Numbered from the stretch's first letter, positions 35,101 to 45,410 are shown. The stretch: DNA of 64,000 bases from Nitrosococcus halophilus Nc 4 (GCF_000024725.1 NC_013960.1:1262261-1326260); one strand, 5' to 3'. A program made the numbers and translations. The notes: generated from the letters alone by a model not told the origin.

Positions 35101-36170
35101 TGTTCTAATATTTTTTCAATAGTAGTGACAAAACGTTTCATGTCTTGTACGGATACAGCCCCCATGGTGGAGACCCGGAAGATTTGGGTTTCTAATCCTC
35201 CTTGTCCAGCGTAGATAACGAAGCCTTGGCGTTTGAGTTGGTCGTGCAATTCCTGGTAGTTGAGGGTTGCGGGTAAATGATAGGCCCGGAGGACACAGGA
35301 GGATGACTCCCGGGGCAGCAGGGATTCGATACCTAATGAGTTAAGTCCGTCAGCGACTAAATCAGCCAATTGGCGATAGTGTTCTCCACGGGCCTTCCAA
35401 TTGCCGTCCTCAGCCAGTTCACGGAGGGCTTCTAACAGCCCATAAAAAGATTGGACTGCGGGGGTGAAGGGAGTGCTTCGCCGATCCTGTTCCCGGCAGT
35501 AAACCGCAAGGTCTAAATAAAGACTGCGTTGGGGGGAGTTTGTGGGCAGGCTATCACGGCGCACCACGACAAAAGCAGCCCCGGGGATGCCATGCAAGCA
35601 TTTGTTGGCGGTAGCCGCCAAGGCGTTGATTCCCCAATTCTCGAAAGCCAGGGCTTCGGCACCGAAACTGCTGACACCATCGACGAGTAACTGGGTTTGG
35701 TGTTGGCGGCAAAGTGAGCCAATGGCTGCCAGATCGTTGAGACGCCCGGTGGTGGTTTCGTGGTGGACGACGGCCACGTGGGTGATGGCGGGATCCCCTT
35801 TGAGGGTTTGTTCCAGCCGCTGAATATCAATCTCCGCCCCCCAGCGATGGTGCAAGGTTCCATGAGCTATGCCGTAAATCTGGGCAATTTTAGAGAGTCG
35901 TTCCCCATAGACTCCATTTTCAATGACCAGCAATTTTCCTTGAGCGGGAACCAGACTACTCACCATGGCCTCCATTGCAGCGGTGCCGGAGCCACTTAAA
36001 AGCACGGCTGCCCAGCGCTCAGGATCAAGATCATAGAGGGCTAATAGTCGTTCTCGGATCTCGTCTTGCAAATCGGCAAACTCAGTTTCCCGGTGACAGA
36101 GATCGGGACCTAGCAAAGCGGCTCGCACCCGCTCGCTAAGATTAACGGGACCTGGATTAAGCAGAATCAT
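35094..36170 (-). CDS. phnW: 2-Aminoethylphosphonate-pyruvate transaminase
   Basis: This 358-residue fold-type I PLP aminotransferase matches PhnW/AEP transaminases: LNPGPVNLSERVRAALLGPD, HRETEF, the SGSGTAAMEAMVSSLVP phosphate-binding loop and the lysine in ATANKCLHGIPG. PhnW normally degrades AEP to phosphonoacetaldehyde. Placed here after PEP mutase and phosphonopyruvate decarboxylase, it most likely works in the synthetic direction to make AEP. It overlaps the upstream gene by 4 bp. It is the last gene of the operon. Confidence 0.9.
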   Translation of the reverse strand: MILLNPGPVNLSERVRAALLGPDLCHRETEFADLQDEIRERLLALYDLDPERWAAVLLSGSGTAAMEAMVSSLVPAQGKLLVIENGVYGERLSKIAQIYGIAHGTLHHRWGAEIDIQRLEQTLKGDPAITHVAVVHHETTTGRLNDLAAIGSLCRQHQTQLLVDGVSSFGAEALAFENWGINALAATANKCLHGIPGAAFVVVRRDSLPTNSPQRSLYLDLAVYCREQDRRSTPFTPAVQSFYGLLEALRELAEDGNWKARGEHYRQLADLVADGLNSLGIESLLPRESSSCVLRAYHLPATLNYQELHDQLKRQGFVIYAGQGGLETQIFRVSTMGAVSVQDMKRFVTTIEKILEQK

Positions 36171-37318
36171 GGAATCCTCACCAAGTGGGCTATTAACCGT
36201 TCTTTAGTCTCAGAGGGGGTAAGCTGGGGGCGGGGAAGATCCCGCGGAGCGCCCGGATGAATTTTGAGCTGGGCAAAACGGGGACCATTCTGGAGGGGGG
36301 CATTTAACAATTCCTCCAGTAATGCCACTTCATTTCCTTCTAGGGCCAGAGAATAGCCGCAGGCGCTGGCTACTTGGGCAAAGGAGAAGTTGCTGGAAAC
36401 CGTTGCTTGAGCCCCGGTGGAGTCATGGGCTTCATTGTCCAACAGCACATGGATAAAATTGGGGCCGCCATAAGTCCCCACCGTTGCCAAGTTGCCCATG
36501 CGCATCAATGCGGCGCCATCACCATCGATGACGACCACTCGTAGATCCGGGCGGGCAAGGGAGAGTCCCAGGCCCAGTGATGAGGCGCAGCCCATAGAGC
36601 CCACCATATAAAGCTGATTAGGGCGATCCTCCAGGGCACACAATTCTCGGCCGGTGTAGCCCGTGGTGGCAATGATCACGGTATTGTGCTCTGGCGTTCG
36701 AGAGAGGAGGTAGGTTAAGGCCTCAGTGCGGGAGGAAAGGGAAGTGGCCTGATAATGGCGGCGTAACAGGGGATTAGGGGAGGCCCGCTGGGGGACTTTG
36801 CTACCGCTGGAGCCATAGGGGGCCACAGAGCCTTTGCGCATAATAAAGGCATAGGGCCGTTTGGCGTTCTTTAAGTGCTGGCTGGCCCGCTCCAGAGCAG
36901 GGCGAATTTGGTCATTTTCCAGGGGAAAATACTCCCAGGGAATTTCCATGGTTTCCAGCAGCGATCCCGTTATCCGGCCCATGAGTTCATGTTGGGGTTC
37001 ATCCCCCAGTTCGGGATCCCCTCTCAGGGTAATAATGAGAAGCATAGGGATGCGGAAGGTGTAGGTCAGGGAGGTGAGTGGGTTGACCGCATTACCCAGG
37101 CCGGAATTTTGCATCATGGCGATAGCCGGTTGCCCTCCCAAATGGGCGCCGGCGGCTAGGGCCACGGCGTCACCTTCATTAGCTGAGGAAATATATCTTA
37201 AATCATTGCGCTCAATGACATAATTGATAAAAGGTGTGAGGAAAGAGCAGGGGACTCCCGCATAACAGCCAAACCCAAATTCACGGGCCCTGTCAATAAA
37301 TTGATGAGCTTCTATCAT
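36167..37318 (-). CDS. Phosphonopyruvate decarboxylase
   Basis: This 383-residue ThDP-dependent enzyme has an N-terminal pyrimidine-binding domain ([32 protein letters not shown] with the catalytic Glu) and a C-terminal ThDP/Mg domain ([20 protein letters not shown], the GDG-X-N signature). It converts phosphonopyruvate to phosphonoacetaldehyde, the irreversible step that pulls the PEP mutase equilibrium. It overlaps both neighbours by 4 bp, so the three genes are translationally coupled. Confidence 0.92.
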   Translation of the reverse strand: MIEAHQFIDRAREFGFGCYAGVPCSFLTPFINYVIERNDLRYISSANEGDAVALAAGAHLGGQPAIAMMQNSGLGNAVNPLTSLTYTFRIPMLLIITLRGDPELGDEPQHELMGRITGSLLETMEIPWEYFPLENDQIRPALERASQHLKNAKRPYAFIMRKGSVAPYGSSGSKVPQRASPNPLLRRHYQATSLSSRTEALTYLLSRTPEHNTVIIATTGYTGRELCALEDRPNQLYMVGSMGCASSLGLGLSLARPDLRVVVIDGDGAALMRMGNLATVGTYGGPNFIHVLLDNEAHDSTGAQATVSSNFSFAQVASACGYSLALEGNEVALLEELLNAPLQNGPRFAQLKIHPGAPRDLPRPQLTPSETKERLIAHLVRIP

Positions 37319-38988
37319 TGTTGGTGACCGTGGGCAAAATCGCCGGCGCGGGTCAGATCCTCCATATTATTTACGTCCAGCCAGTGGCCGTTAATGTAGA
37401 GAACCTTGATGGGATGGCCGCTGGCCACCAGATGATTCAGCAGATCCGGCATCCCCAGTTGGGGAAAATTCTCTTGTTGCCGCAATGCTTGGAGGCCCTT
37501 GAGCAGCCATTGGTGGCCCTCACCCGCCACGCGTACCATTCCGATCCAGCGGCCGCTGGGCCGCCCGTGGATTTTCTCTCTTTGGGTTTCAACCCGAAGC
37601 AGCTCCACATCCTGGCGGAACAAGGAGCGGTCATCCGGTTGGGAACAAAAGGCTGCGTCGCGGATATTCTCCCTTTTCCCAGGGGGCATGGCGGAGTCTA
37701 CTACCACTACAATGTTTCCAGGCATGTGACGCAGATCTCTTAAGATATAGCTGCGGAACAAGAGATCGCCATAGGTGATGATGGTATCCTCGGACAAGGC
37801 TTCAAGGGCGCAGGTGAGGGAGGAGAGCTCGCCGCTCAGGGCGTAGTCTGGATTATGGACCAGGGATATGCCCTTCACATCAATGGCTTCTGGTTTATAG
37901 CCCGTGACCGTGGTGATGTGATTGATGTTTTGACGCTTAAACTTATCTACCAGGCGGCGTAACAAGGGGACCCCAGCGACCGGTAACATGACCTTGGGGC
38001 GTTCCTGGGTCATACTTTCCAGTCCTTCCCCTCGGGTTGCCGCCAGGACAATAGCCCCGGTCTCGGCATCTGGTGACGCGGTGTAGCGGCGTTCAGCAGC
38101 GAGTAACTCTTCGGCCCCCTGGAGGCGGAAGATTTCACTGACTGGAGCCACTTGATCCTCAATGTTAACCAGGGTCTCAGTGCCATAAATTTCCCGCGCT
38201 ACCTCAGCCATCGCCGCCGCAGCGGCTCGGATTAAATGATTGGCCCAGATCACGACACTGATATCCGCCTTGCGGAATACCTCGGTGGGGGTACTGTAGT
38301 ATTTGGTGGGGACAATAATCAGTGGCGCCCGCCCCGCCCATTCCCGGGCAAAGGCCAGGATCTCATCGGCTTGGGACAGTTTACTATGGATCAAAATGGC
38401 GTCGGCGCCCGCCCCATGGTAGGCTTCGGCACGGCGCAAAGCTTCATCTAGGCCCCAACCCGCAATTAAGGCTTCGACTCGAGCCACAATGGAGAAATCC
38501 GGATCATTTTGGGAATCCTTGCCCGCCTTGATCTTACCGCAAAATTCATCCACATCAGCCAAGGGCTGGCGCTCACCGGAGATAAAGCTGTTGGTTTTAG
38601 GGAAGACTTTATCTTCAATACAAACCCCTGCAATCTCCCTTTGTTCTAGTTTCCTCACTAGTCGGCGCAAATTATTAAAATTTCCGTATCCCGTATCGCC
38701 GTCTAGGAGAATGGGAATGCGGGTGGCATCGGACATAAATTCCAGCATATCCACTATCTGGGTCCAACTGGCTTCATTATTGTCCCTCACCCCAAACTGG
38801 GAAGAAATAGCAAGACCACTGGCCCAAATTCCCTTAAATCCAGCTTCTTCAACAATGCGAGCACTCAGGCCATTGTGGGCTTCCATTAGAAATTCCGTTT
38901 GCTTGGATTCCAGTAAGTCGCGTAATTGGGCAAACTTTGACGGCTGGCGTTTCAGATCGGTAGTGGTGGGTAGGGGTACAGTACTCAT
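37315..38988 (-). CDS. PEP mutase fused to a nucleotidyltransferase domain
   Basis: This 557-residue fusion has residues about 15-300 as phosphoenolpyruvate phosphomutase: [20 protein letters not shown], then the signature [11 protein letters not shown], which forms the C-P bond of phosphonopyruvate. Residues about 315-557 form a nucleotidyltransferase domain ([14 protein letters not shown], then [20 protein letters not shown], with Asp-containing ITYGDLLF), resembling the cytidylyltransferases that activate 2-aminoethylphosphonate. Both catalytic domains look intact. The glycine-rich loop is slightly unusual (AATRGEG rather than AAGxGxR). The fusion suggests that carbon-phosphorus bond formation and headgroup activation are coupled. 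Confidence 0.9.
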   Translation of the reverse strand: MSTVPLPTTTDLKRQPSKFAQLRDLLESKQTEFLMEAHNGLSARIVEEAGFKGIWASGLAISSQFGVRDNNEASWTQIVDMLEFMSDATRIPILLDGDTGYGNFNNLRRLVRKLEQREIAGVCIEDKVFPKTNSFISGERQPLADVDEFCGKIKAGKDSQNDPDFSIVARVEALIAGWGLDEALRRAEAYHGAGADAILIHSKLSQADEILAFAREWAGRAPLIIVPTKYYSTPTEVFRKADISVVIWANHLIRAAAAAMAEVAREIYGTETLVNIEDQVAPVSEIFRLQGAEELLAAERRYTASPDAETGAIVLAATRGEGLESMTQERPKVMLPVAGVPLLRRLVDKFKRQNINHITTVTGYKPEAIDVKGISLVHNPDYALSGELSSLTCALEALSEDTIITYGDLLFRSYILRDLRHMPGNIVVVVDSAMPPGKRENIRDAAFCSQPDDRSLFRQDVELLRVETQREKIHGRPSGRWIGMVRVAGEGHQWLLKGLQALRQQENFPQLGMPDLLNHLVASGHPIKVLYINGHWLDVNNMEDLTRAGDFAHGHQQ

Positions 38989-39032
38989 AGGTTCAGGATT
39001 AGGGTTTTCCGTATCGAAGATTAATTTTTTAA

Positions 39033-39794
39033 CTATGATAACGGTGATGACTTGAGGGGTTCCAGTTGGGGCAAAATAATATTTTGGGCCTGGTGAATAT
39101 CTTCTGGAAAATCAATTTCTATCCAGGGTAAGCCGGTAATATCCTCAACCCCAAAGCGCTCTGGAGTTTCTAATAGAAGGTCCCGTATGGCCTCTTCATG
39201 GGGGGCCTCATGACGTGATTGGTCCATATAGTCTTGGCAGCGATCAGCGAGTCGATGGGCGACCTCTTCCGAGAAGCGAAAGAATCCCACCGATTCTCCA
39301 ATGATATCGTAGCGTAGTCCTGTGGGGACCTGTTTGCGAAATTCCACTAGAACTCCATTCCGAAGGCAGAGCTTGACGGGTTCTTCGCCGGGTTCCAAGT
39401 GGCGGTCGAGCAGGAAGCAATTTCTATGGGGGGATTGTAATAAGCGTTGCCCTAGGCGGTAGTCATAAAGGACATCCGCATCCATCAAGAAAATCTCTCC
39501 CCCGGCGCGTAGCTGATCCCGCAAAGTCCAGAGGCTGACAATGCTGCCTTGGTTAAAATCGGCGTTACATACAGTTTGAGGGCGGGGGAGGAAGATCAAG
39601 GTGTCCAGGGCTTGTTCCACCTGCTCAGCCTTATAGCCTACCGCAATGGCAATGTCTTGAACGCCTAGCTGAGTCAGAATAAGTAGATGGCGCTCAAGTA
39701 GGCTTTGACCTTCAAATTCCAACAGGCATTTGGGATGGTCATGGCTGTCTGCAAGGCGTTTACCTCTACCGGCGGCTAGAATAAGGGCACGCAT
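39033..39794 (-). CDS. Nucleotidyltransferase (sugar/alditol-phosphate type)
   Basis: This 253-residue protein starts with the signature [14 protein letters not shown], then [19 protein letters not shown] and a metal-binding [12 protein letters not shown]. It belongs to the NTP_transferase family. It lies 4 bp after hpnG and 44 bp before the PEP mutase fusion. It is the second nucleotidyltransferase in the operon, so one may act on AEP and the other on a different phosphorylated group. The substrate is unproven. Confidence 0.85.
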   Translation of the reverse strand: MRALILAAGRGKRLADSHDHPKCLLEFEGQSLLERHLLILTQLGVQDIAIAVGYKAEQVEQALDTLIFLPRPQTVCNADFNQGSIVSLWTLRDQLRAGGEIFLMDADVLYDYRLGQRLLQSPHRNCFLLDRHLEPGEEPVKLCLRNGVLVEFRKQVPTGLRYDIIGESVGFFRFSEEVAHRLADRCQDYMDQSRHEAPHEEAIRDLLLETPERFGVEDITGLPWIEIDFPEDIHQAQNIILPQLEPLKSSPLS

Positions 39795-39798
39795 GGCT

Positions 39799-40569
39799 TT
39801 AGGGGGCGAGGAGGGTTGGACCCACCTGGGCCACTACGGTCTGCAAGGTAGCTCTTGCAGCCCGAAAATGCTTGGCCAGTTGCCACAGGCCGAGGACATC
39901 CCCGGGACGGGAGAACAGGCTTGCTAGCAGGGCCAACGGTTGCAGCCGACCTTGGGTATTCAGAGCGCTGAGGGCGGTAGCAGGCAGGGCAATTTGAGCC
40001 GGATCGGCGATTGCCCGGATCACCAAGAAGGGGACACCCGCCTGATTAGCCACCTTACCCACGGCGACACTTTCCATATCCACTGCCACGCATCCGCTGT
40101 GACGGTAGAGGCGGGCTTTTTCTTCCGGCGAGGAAAGAACGGTCTCTGTATGATGAAGTGGGGCACTGGAGAGGGTTAGCTTGTCCTCTAAGCGATCCAG
40201 AAGGCATTGCCGCCAGTGGGGATCAACCCAGTATTCTTCTCCCTCTAGGTATTGCACTCGCTGGGGCAAGAGCAGGACTCCCGCTTCCAAATGAGGTGCC
40301 AGCCCGCCGGCGACGCCCCAGCTGATTAAAGCCTGGGCGCCTGTAGACAAGAGGTTTTCAGCAGCCCGGCGAGCATGCTCAGGGCCGATACCAGACAGCT
40401 GTAAGCGAAGCGCACCGGCCAAGGAGACATCACTGCCAGGGCGCAGCTTCTGCTTGGTCAGGCAACGCCCTTCCGCAGGTAAGGCTGCCACCACACCGGC
40501 TCGAATGAAAGGTAATGGCGGTGCCATTGCCGCTTGGTTGACTCCACTGCCAGAACCGAGGATCAACAC
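39799..40569 (-). CDS. hpnG: Hopanoid-associated nucleosidase/phosphorylase HpnG
   Basis: This 256-residue protein has the nucleoside phosphorylase fold: VVAALPAEGRCL, SGIGPEHARRAAENLLSTGA, SWGVAGGLAPHLEAG and VAVDMESVAVGKVA with the purine-binding DMES motif. HpnG removes adenine from adenosylhopane to give ribosylhopane in extended (C35) hopanoid synthesis. It overlaps shc by 7 bp. HpnH, which makes its substrate, is not in this window. Confidence 0.87.
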   Translation of the reverse strand: MLILGSGSGVNQAAMAPPLPFIRAGVVAALPAEGRCLTKQKLRPGSDVSLAGALRLQLSGIGPEHARRAAENLLSTGAQALISWGVAGGLAPHLEAGVLLLPQRVQYLEGEEYWVDPHWRQCLLDRLEDKLTLSSAPLHHTETVLSSPEEKARLYRHSGCVAVDMESVAVGKVANQAGVPFLVIRAIADPAQIALPATALSALNTQGRLQPLALLASLFSRPGDVLGLWQLAKHFRAARATLQTVVAQVGPTLLAP

Positions 40570-42542
40570 TGGCGATTGAGATGGTTACGGTATCGGGCTA
40601 GGGCCCAGAGGGGAAAAAATTTATCATAGCCATGGTACTTAAGATAAAACACCCGGGGAAACCCAGGGGCGTTAAAAGCGGGATGATCCCATAATCCGTC
40701 TCCTTGCTGGGTTTGCAGGAGGTAGATAATGCCTTGCTTAACTGATTCGCTGTCTGCTTCTCCGGCGGCCATTAGGGCAAGCAGGGCCCAAGCGGTATGC
40801 ACGGGGGTGCTTTCCTGATAGCGGCCAGCCAGGGAGGAGTCAAAATAAGAATAGTTGTCTTCCCCCCAGCCTCCATCTGAACGTTGGACCTGCTTCAGCC
40901 AGTCCACCGCCTTGCGAATAAAACTTTCTTGGGGATCAAAGCCCGCCTGTTCCAGGGCCGTCAGCACCGACCAAGTCCCATAAATATAATTGGTTCCCCA
41001 ACGCCCGAACCAGGAACCATTGGACTCTTGCTCTTGGCGCAGATAGTCCAGGGTCCGCTTTAGGGATTGGGCGTATTGGGGCTGGTTTAAACGTCCTAGC
41101 AGCGCCACACAACGGGCGCTGACATCCGCAGTGGGCGGGTCCAGCAGAGCCCCGTGATCAGCAAAGGGGATTTCATTTAAGTAATAATAAGTATTGTCGG
41201 AATCAAAGGCGGCAAACCCACCATTACGGGATTGCATCCCACAGAGCCAATCGCAGGCCCGCTGGATGGATTCTCCGTAGTGCTCCGGTGCTGCTGCTTG
41301 ATCCATCGCCCAGGCCACCACCGCAGTATCATCTAGGTCTGGATAATAACTGTTGTTGTACTGAAAAGCCCAGCCCCCCCCTTTGAGATGGGGGTGTTGT
41401 TTTTGCCAATCTCCGGGCTGTTCTAAGATTTGCCGCTCCTTGAGCCAGTCAAGGGCACGGATGACCGGTGCAGTGGTATGTCCTCCTTCGGTTTCTTGGA
41501 GCGCTAAGGAAGCCAGGCCCGTGTCCCAAACGGGTGATAGACAGGGTTGACAGTAAGCTGAATCTCCCTCATCCACGAGCAGGTTCTGAATTGCTTTTTT
41601 AGCTTGGACCCGCAAGGGATGGTCAGGACCGTAACCCATCAGGATCAGTGCCTCATGGGCATTGACCATGGCGGGGAAAATGCCGCCGAGGCCATCTTCA
41701 CCATTTAAGCGAGCGGTGAACCAGGTTTCCGCTTTTTTCATGGCATGGCGCCGCAGGGCTGAGGGGATAAGCGGTTCCAGCAAACGGGCCGTACGCTCCA
41801 CATAAAGCAAAACCTTATTGAGGCGCGAGCGGATGGGAAAATAGTGACGTTCCTGCTCTGGCGGGGTAACAAACAGTTCTTGAATATGCACATCCCGGGG
41901 GTTTTGGGCCTGCCCTTTCAAGCTGTAGAGGATGGACAAGGGCACCATAACTGTCCGCGACCAGTAGGAAACCTTATTCAAATGGAAGGGAAACCAGCTT
42001 GGCAAGAGCATGATTTCCACAGGGATAAAGGGGACTCCACGCCAGGGGATCTGAGCAAACATGGCCAGCGCAAGGCGGGTAAAGACATTAGACTGGGCGG
42101 CGCCTCCCCGGGCCAGGATGGCTTCGCGGGCTCGGACCATATGAGGCGCGCTAGGATCATCACCAGCCAGTTTGAGAGCATAATAGACTTTTACGGAGCA
42201 GCTGATATCCAAATCGCCCCCCTCGTAAAGGGGCCAGCCCCCATGGTCGGCTTGCTTAGCCCGTAAACGAGCGGCCAGTTTGCGCTCGATTTCAGGTTCC
42301 AACTCGCCCGTAAAATGGGTCCAGAGAATATATTCAGCGGGGATAGTGCCATCCGCTTCCAGCACAAAGCACCAATGGCCATCCGCGTGCTGTAACTTGA
42401 GCAAGGCGTCCCGAGCAGCGGTGATGGCTGCACTGAGTTCAGTACGGTGAATACCTTGAGGTAAGGCTTCGGTTGCCGGAGAAGCGGCGGCGATGTCTAC
42501 GGCGCCGGCGGATTCCGGAGCTTGTCGAAGTGCACGGGTCAT
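40563..42542 (-). CDS. shc: Squalene-hopene cyclase
   Basis: This 659-residue class II triterpene cyclase converts squalene to hopene/diplopterol at the membrane. The acid motif is PDLDDTAVVAWA (DXDD). Multiple QW repeats are visible (for example GGWGEDNYSYFD, NGSWFGRWG, GDGLWDHPAF). Length matches bacterial SHCs. It follows squalene synthase by 33 bp. It has a proline/alanine-rich N-terminal extension before the first helical repeat. Intact. Confidence 0.96.
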   Translation of the reverse strand: MTRALRQAPESAGAVDIAAASPATEALPQGIHRTELSAAITAARDALLKLQHADGHWCFVLEADGTIPAEYILWTHFTGELEPEIERKLAARLRAKQADHGGWPLYEGGDLDISCSVKVYYALKLAGDDPSAPHMVRAREAILARGGAAQSNVFTRLALAMFAQIPWRGVPFIPVEIMLLPSWFPFHLNKVSYWSRTVMVPLSILYSLKGQAQNPRDVHIQELFVTPPEQERHYFPIRSRLNKVLLYVERTARLLEPLIPSALRRHAMKKAETWFTARLNGEDGLGGIFPAMVNAHEALILMGYGPDHPLRVQAKKAIQNLLVDEGDSAYCQPCLSPVWDTGLASLALQETEGGHTTAPVIRALDWLKERQILEQPGDWQKQHPHLKGGGWAFQYNNSYYPDLDDTAVVAWAMDQAAAPEHYGESIQRACDWLCGMQSRNGGFAAFDSDNTYYYLNEIPFADHGALLDPPTADVSARCVALLGRLNQPQYAQSLKRTLDYLRQEQESNGSWFGRWGTNYIYGTWSVLTALEQAGFDPQESFIRKAVDWLKQVQRSDGGWGEDNYSYFDSSLAGRYQESTPVHTAWALLALMAAGEADSESVKQGIIYLLQTQQGDGLWDHPAFNAPGFPRVFYLKYHGYDKFFPLWALARYRNHLNRQC

Positions 42543-42575
42543 AGTGAGATCCCCTCGCGTTTAATCCCATCAGGC

Positions 42576-43676
42576 CTATTTTTCTGGCGATGCTTGCAGT
42601 ACAGGTGTTGCTTTGCTGTCGTTTCTGGTTGCCTCTAGTGGTATAAAAGGCACACCTTTCGCTGCAAGATTAAATAGGAATGTTAATACCTTATCGTGAC
42701 TTGCTGCAATACTTGTTAAGATTATTGTTGTTTTTACGCTACGGCGAGAGATCTTGACCTGTTGGCTAGCTGAAAAATCCCGGTGCCGGTGTAGTTTGCG
42801 CAAAGTGAGAATGGCCATGCCAATGGCCCAGAGGCAAAAACGCCGGATACCGACCTCATTGGGTGGAATTAGCAGGGTATAGGTTAAGGCATTGCGGAGG
42901 TGGGCATGGGCAATACCAATAAGGTGTTGCAGGCCGTCACCAAAGGCCGGTTGATAGTGGCCTGGTGTGAGTTTATCCAAATCAAAACCCGTTTGCTCAA
43001 AGATACTGCGTGGCAGCCAGCAGATTTCCCTTTTCCGATCATCCCAGATATCCTTGAGGATGTTGGTCATCTGTAAACCTTGGCCGAAAGAGATCATCAG
43101 ACTGTGGAGGGCTTCCCGGTTGCGGTTGGCCCCGGGGGAATAGTCGCAGAAAAGCTCCGTCAGCATTTCCCCCACTACGCCAGCGACGAAGTAGCAGTAC
43201 CGGTCCATGGTTTCCATATCGGCTAGGCCCCGCAGGCTGGCGGTATTCTGAAAGCGGGGCATACCGTCGCACATAATGCGCACGCAACGCTCAAGGGCGG
43301 CCCGTTGGCGGGGAGTAAAGCTATGGGTGATCCGGATGATCCTCGGCGTATTTTGAATAAGTTCCCGCTCCGTGGCCAGGGTATGTTCGGAGAGCAGGGG
43401 GTATAGGGCCCGGGCAAAGAATTTAGCCGAGGCTTGCCCCGCGACGACGGCAATAAAGGTGTTGGAGAAAAATTTCTTTTGATCGATGCTTAGGCTGGGT
43501 TCGTCCTCAATAGTATCGGCGATGCGGCACAGCAGATAGCCGTTGGCCACCACCTCTTGCAGCTTCGGGGGAAGCTGGGGGATGGTGAGTGCGAACGTGC
43601 GGGAGACGCCAGGAAGGATATAATCCTGGTAGGCCTTGTCGATAGAATAGCAACTTATATTATAAGAGCCCATCAT
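42576..43676 (-). CDS. Squalene synthase (single-enzyme type)
   Basis: This 366-residue squalene/phytoene synthase family protein has both aspartate-rich motifs: RIADTIEDE and ILKDIWDDRKRE. The block YCYFVAGVVGEMLTELF and the N-terminal SRTFALTIPQLPPKL resemble the eukaryote-like squalene synthase that converts farnesyl diphosphate directly to squalene with NADPH, rather than the three-enzyme HpnCDE route; no hpnC, hpnE or second synthase is in the operon. It is the first gene of the seven-gene operon. ATG at 43676, near GAAAGGAGG on the opposite side of the start, so the ribosome site is not obvious. Confidence 0.88.
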   Translation of the reverse strand: MMGSYNISCYSIDKAYQDYILPGVSRTFALTIPQLPPKLQEVVANGYLLCRIADTIEDEPSLSIDQKKFFSNTFIAVVAGQASAKFFARALYPLLSEHTLATERELIQNTPRIIRITHSFTPRQRAALERCVRIMCDGMPRFQNTASLRGLADMETMDRYCYFVAGVVGEMLTELFCDYSPGANRNREALHSLMISFGQGLQMTNILKDIWDDRKREICWLPRSIFEQTGFDLDKLTPGHYQPAFGDGLQHLIGIAHAHLRNALTYTLLIPPNEVGIRRFCLWAIGMAILTLRKLHRHRDFSASQQVKISRRSVKTTIILTSIAASHDKVLTFLFNLAAKGVPFIPLEATRNDSKATPVLQASPEK

Positions 43677-43850
43677 TTTTGAAAGGAGGCGCCGTTGTTT
43701 TCCTAATTTAAGCGCACATTAGGATATTATTATGAGTTACTGTGAGGCCTAATATTACCGGAACCACCGTATTAGCGGAACCGCAATGCCGCGTCTCCAT
43801 GGTGGGCATTATCTGAAGTAGTCTTTTAGTCTCAACTATATACTTTAATA

Positions 43851-44711
43851 TTGAGTGCAACAACTCCAAACTTCAGCCCCCCCCTAAAAAAGCTGGGGCT
43901 GACTATTTTTATCCTCTGGTTGGCCATCTTGGCTTGGGAGGGTGGCTTGAATGAGCAGGGGGGCGCCTACATTGACCGAATATTCAAACAGGCTTTGACC
44001 ACATTTGCGGTGGCGCGAACCTTGAACGGTATCATCTCTGTAGCCCAGGGGACAAAACTGGCTGTTGAGCCCACCGGTGTGGGTGTGAATTTTGCCCTGG
44101 GAGAAATTCTGGACCCGGTCAATGATCTCATTGAGCGTTTTTCTTGGGTAATGTTGGCTAGCACCACTTCTCTAGGCATACAAAAATTGTTGCTAGAAAT
44201 GACCGGCTGGTGGGGCATGCAGGTGTTGTTATTGGGGTCCGTTTTATTGTTTATCGCCCGTTTGTGGTTACCTCTACTATCACGCTGGAATTTACCTTTT
44301 TTTATCGATAAATTACTGCTATTGACTTTGTTCCTTAATCTTGCCATGCCTGTAATTGCTTCCTTGAGTAGTCAAGTGTTTGAAAATTTTATCGAGGATA
44401 AGCAACGAGCTTCCGTCAGCGCCTTGGAACAGAAAAGTAGGGAACTCAAGCAATTGGGTGAGTCAATACCTTCAAAAGAGGAAGAGGTACAGAAAAAAAA
44501 CTGGCGCGATAAATTTTCTGCGTTGTGGGGTGACATGCGAAGCTCGCTTAATTTTGAAGCAGAAATTGAGCAACTAAAGGAGAAATCGGAAGAAATTGCT
44601 GAACATGTCGTTGATCTAATCGTGGTTTTTGTTCTGCAGACGATACTTCTTCCTTTGTTACTGCTTTGGTTTTTGCTGCGGATTATAGCGCTCCCCTCCA
44701 GTCCAAAATAA
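43851..44711 (+). CDS. Multi-pass membrane protein of unknown function
   Basis: This 286-residue protein has an N-terminal helix (LGLTIFILWLAILAWEGG), two central helices near residues 120-165, and a C-terminal helix (VVFVLQTILLPLLLLWFLLR). A charged coiled-coil segment (ALEQKSRELKQLGESIPSKE, and later EIEQLKEKSEEIAEH) lies before the last helix. TTG start at 43851. It is divergent from the squalene synthase operon. No known family. The layout could suit a scaffold or channel-like envelope protein. Confidence 0.7.
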   Translation: MSATTPNFSPPLKKLGLTIFILWLAILAWEGGLNEQGGAYIDRIFKQALTTFAVARTLNGIISVAQGTKLAVEPTGVGVNFALGEILDPVNDLIERFSWVMLASTTSLGIQKLLLEMTGWWGMQVLLLGSVLLFIARLWLPLLSRWNLPFFIDKLLLLTLFLNLAMPVIASLSSQVFENFIEDKQRASVSALEQKSRELKQLGESIPSKEEEVQKKNWRDKFSALWGDMRSSLNFEAEIEQLKEKSEEIAEHVVDLIVVFVLQTILLPLLLLWFLLRIIALPSSPK

Positions 44712-45410
44712 TGAATTAAATTTTTGATTTTAATTGATTATTTTAATATCCGATGCCATGTTTGAGCTTGAAAAGCTATATTGGAATTAACCTTAGCGAC
44801 AACTGACTTATACCGCCGGCTCCGCCATAATAACTCCTGCTTCTAGCTATATATTCCATTGTTTTTTAAAACTTTTATTTAATTTTCTTGGGCCAAGCCA
44901 GGCTTGATATTTTCCATTAAAACCCTCTTCATTGCCTTCTCATAATTTGTTCCGTCGCTAAATTGCGTCATTAAAGCACGGTGCTATTCCTTGGTTATTT
45001 ATAAAAATTAAAACAAAACAAAGACTTATTAATAAGGCATGATATTTGAATATCCACCTACATCGCATAAGGGTTAAGAACGGCGTTTTTTTAAGCATTC
45101 TGTGGGCACTTTCGTCCAGTTATCGCTGCCGATATGTCCGGAAGCATGCGCCCAACCCGTTCCCATTGGTCATCACGCAAACTTAGTCGCAGTATTTCCA
45201 TACCCAATGGGCCTAACATGGCAAGTGAAATGCCAACAGGAACTAGTCACTCATTAATTTATAGAGGGGGCTGGCTATTTTTATATGGTTTGTTGCTTTG
45301 AATGAGTATGGGGAAACTAGATTGATCGGGTCTTCAAGTAGACCCTAGTTACCTTTGCATTAGCCTGAACTTTTATGTAGAGAATGGCAGAGTAAAGAGG
45401 CGTTAATAAG
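44712..45410. other. Long intergenic region with a transposase scrap
   Basis: About 700 bp without an intact gene, AT-rich. It contains the transposase remnant at 45099-45228. The rest shows nothing I can name. Confidence 0.45.
45099..45228 (-). pseudogene. IS5-family transposase N-terminal remnant
   Basis: The minus strand reads MEILRLSLRDDQWERVGRML, then PDISAAITGRKCPQNA and a stop. The DDQWERV...LP pattern is the usual N-terminus of IS5-type transposases. Nothing of the catalytic domain remains. It indicates an old insertion upstream of the two-component genes. Confidence 0.6.
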
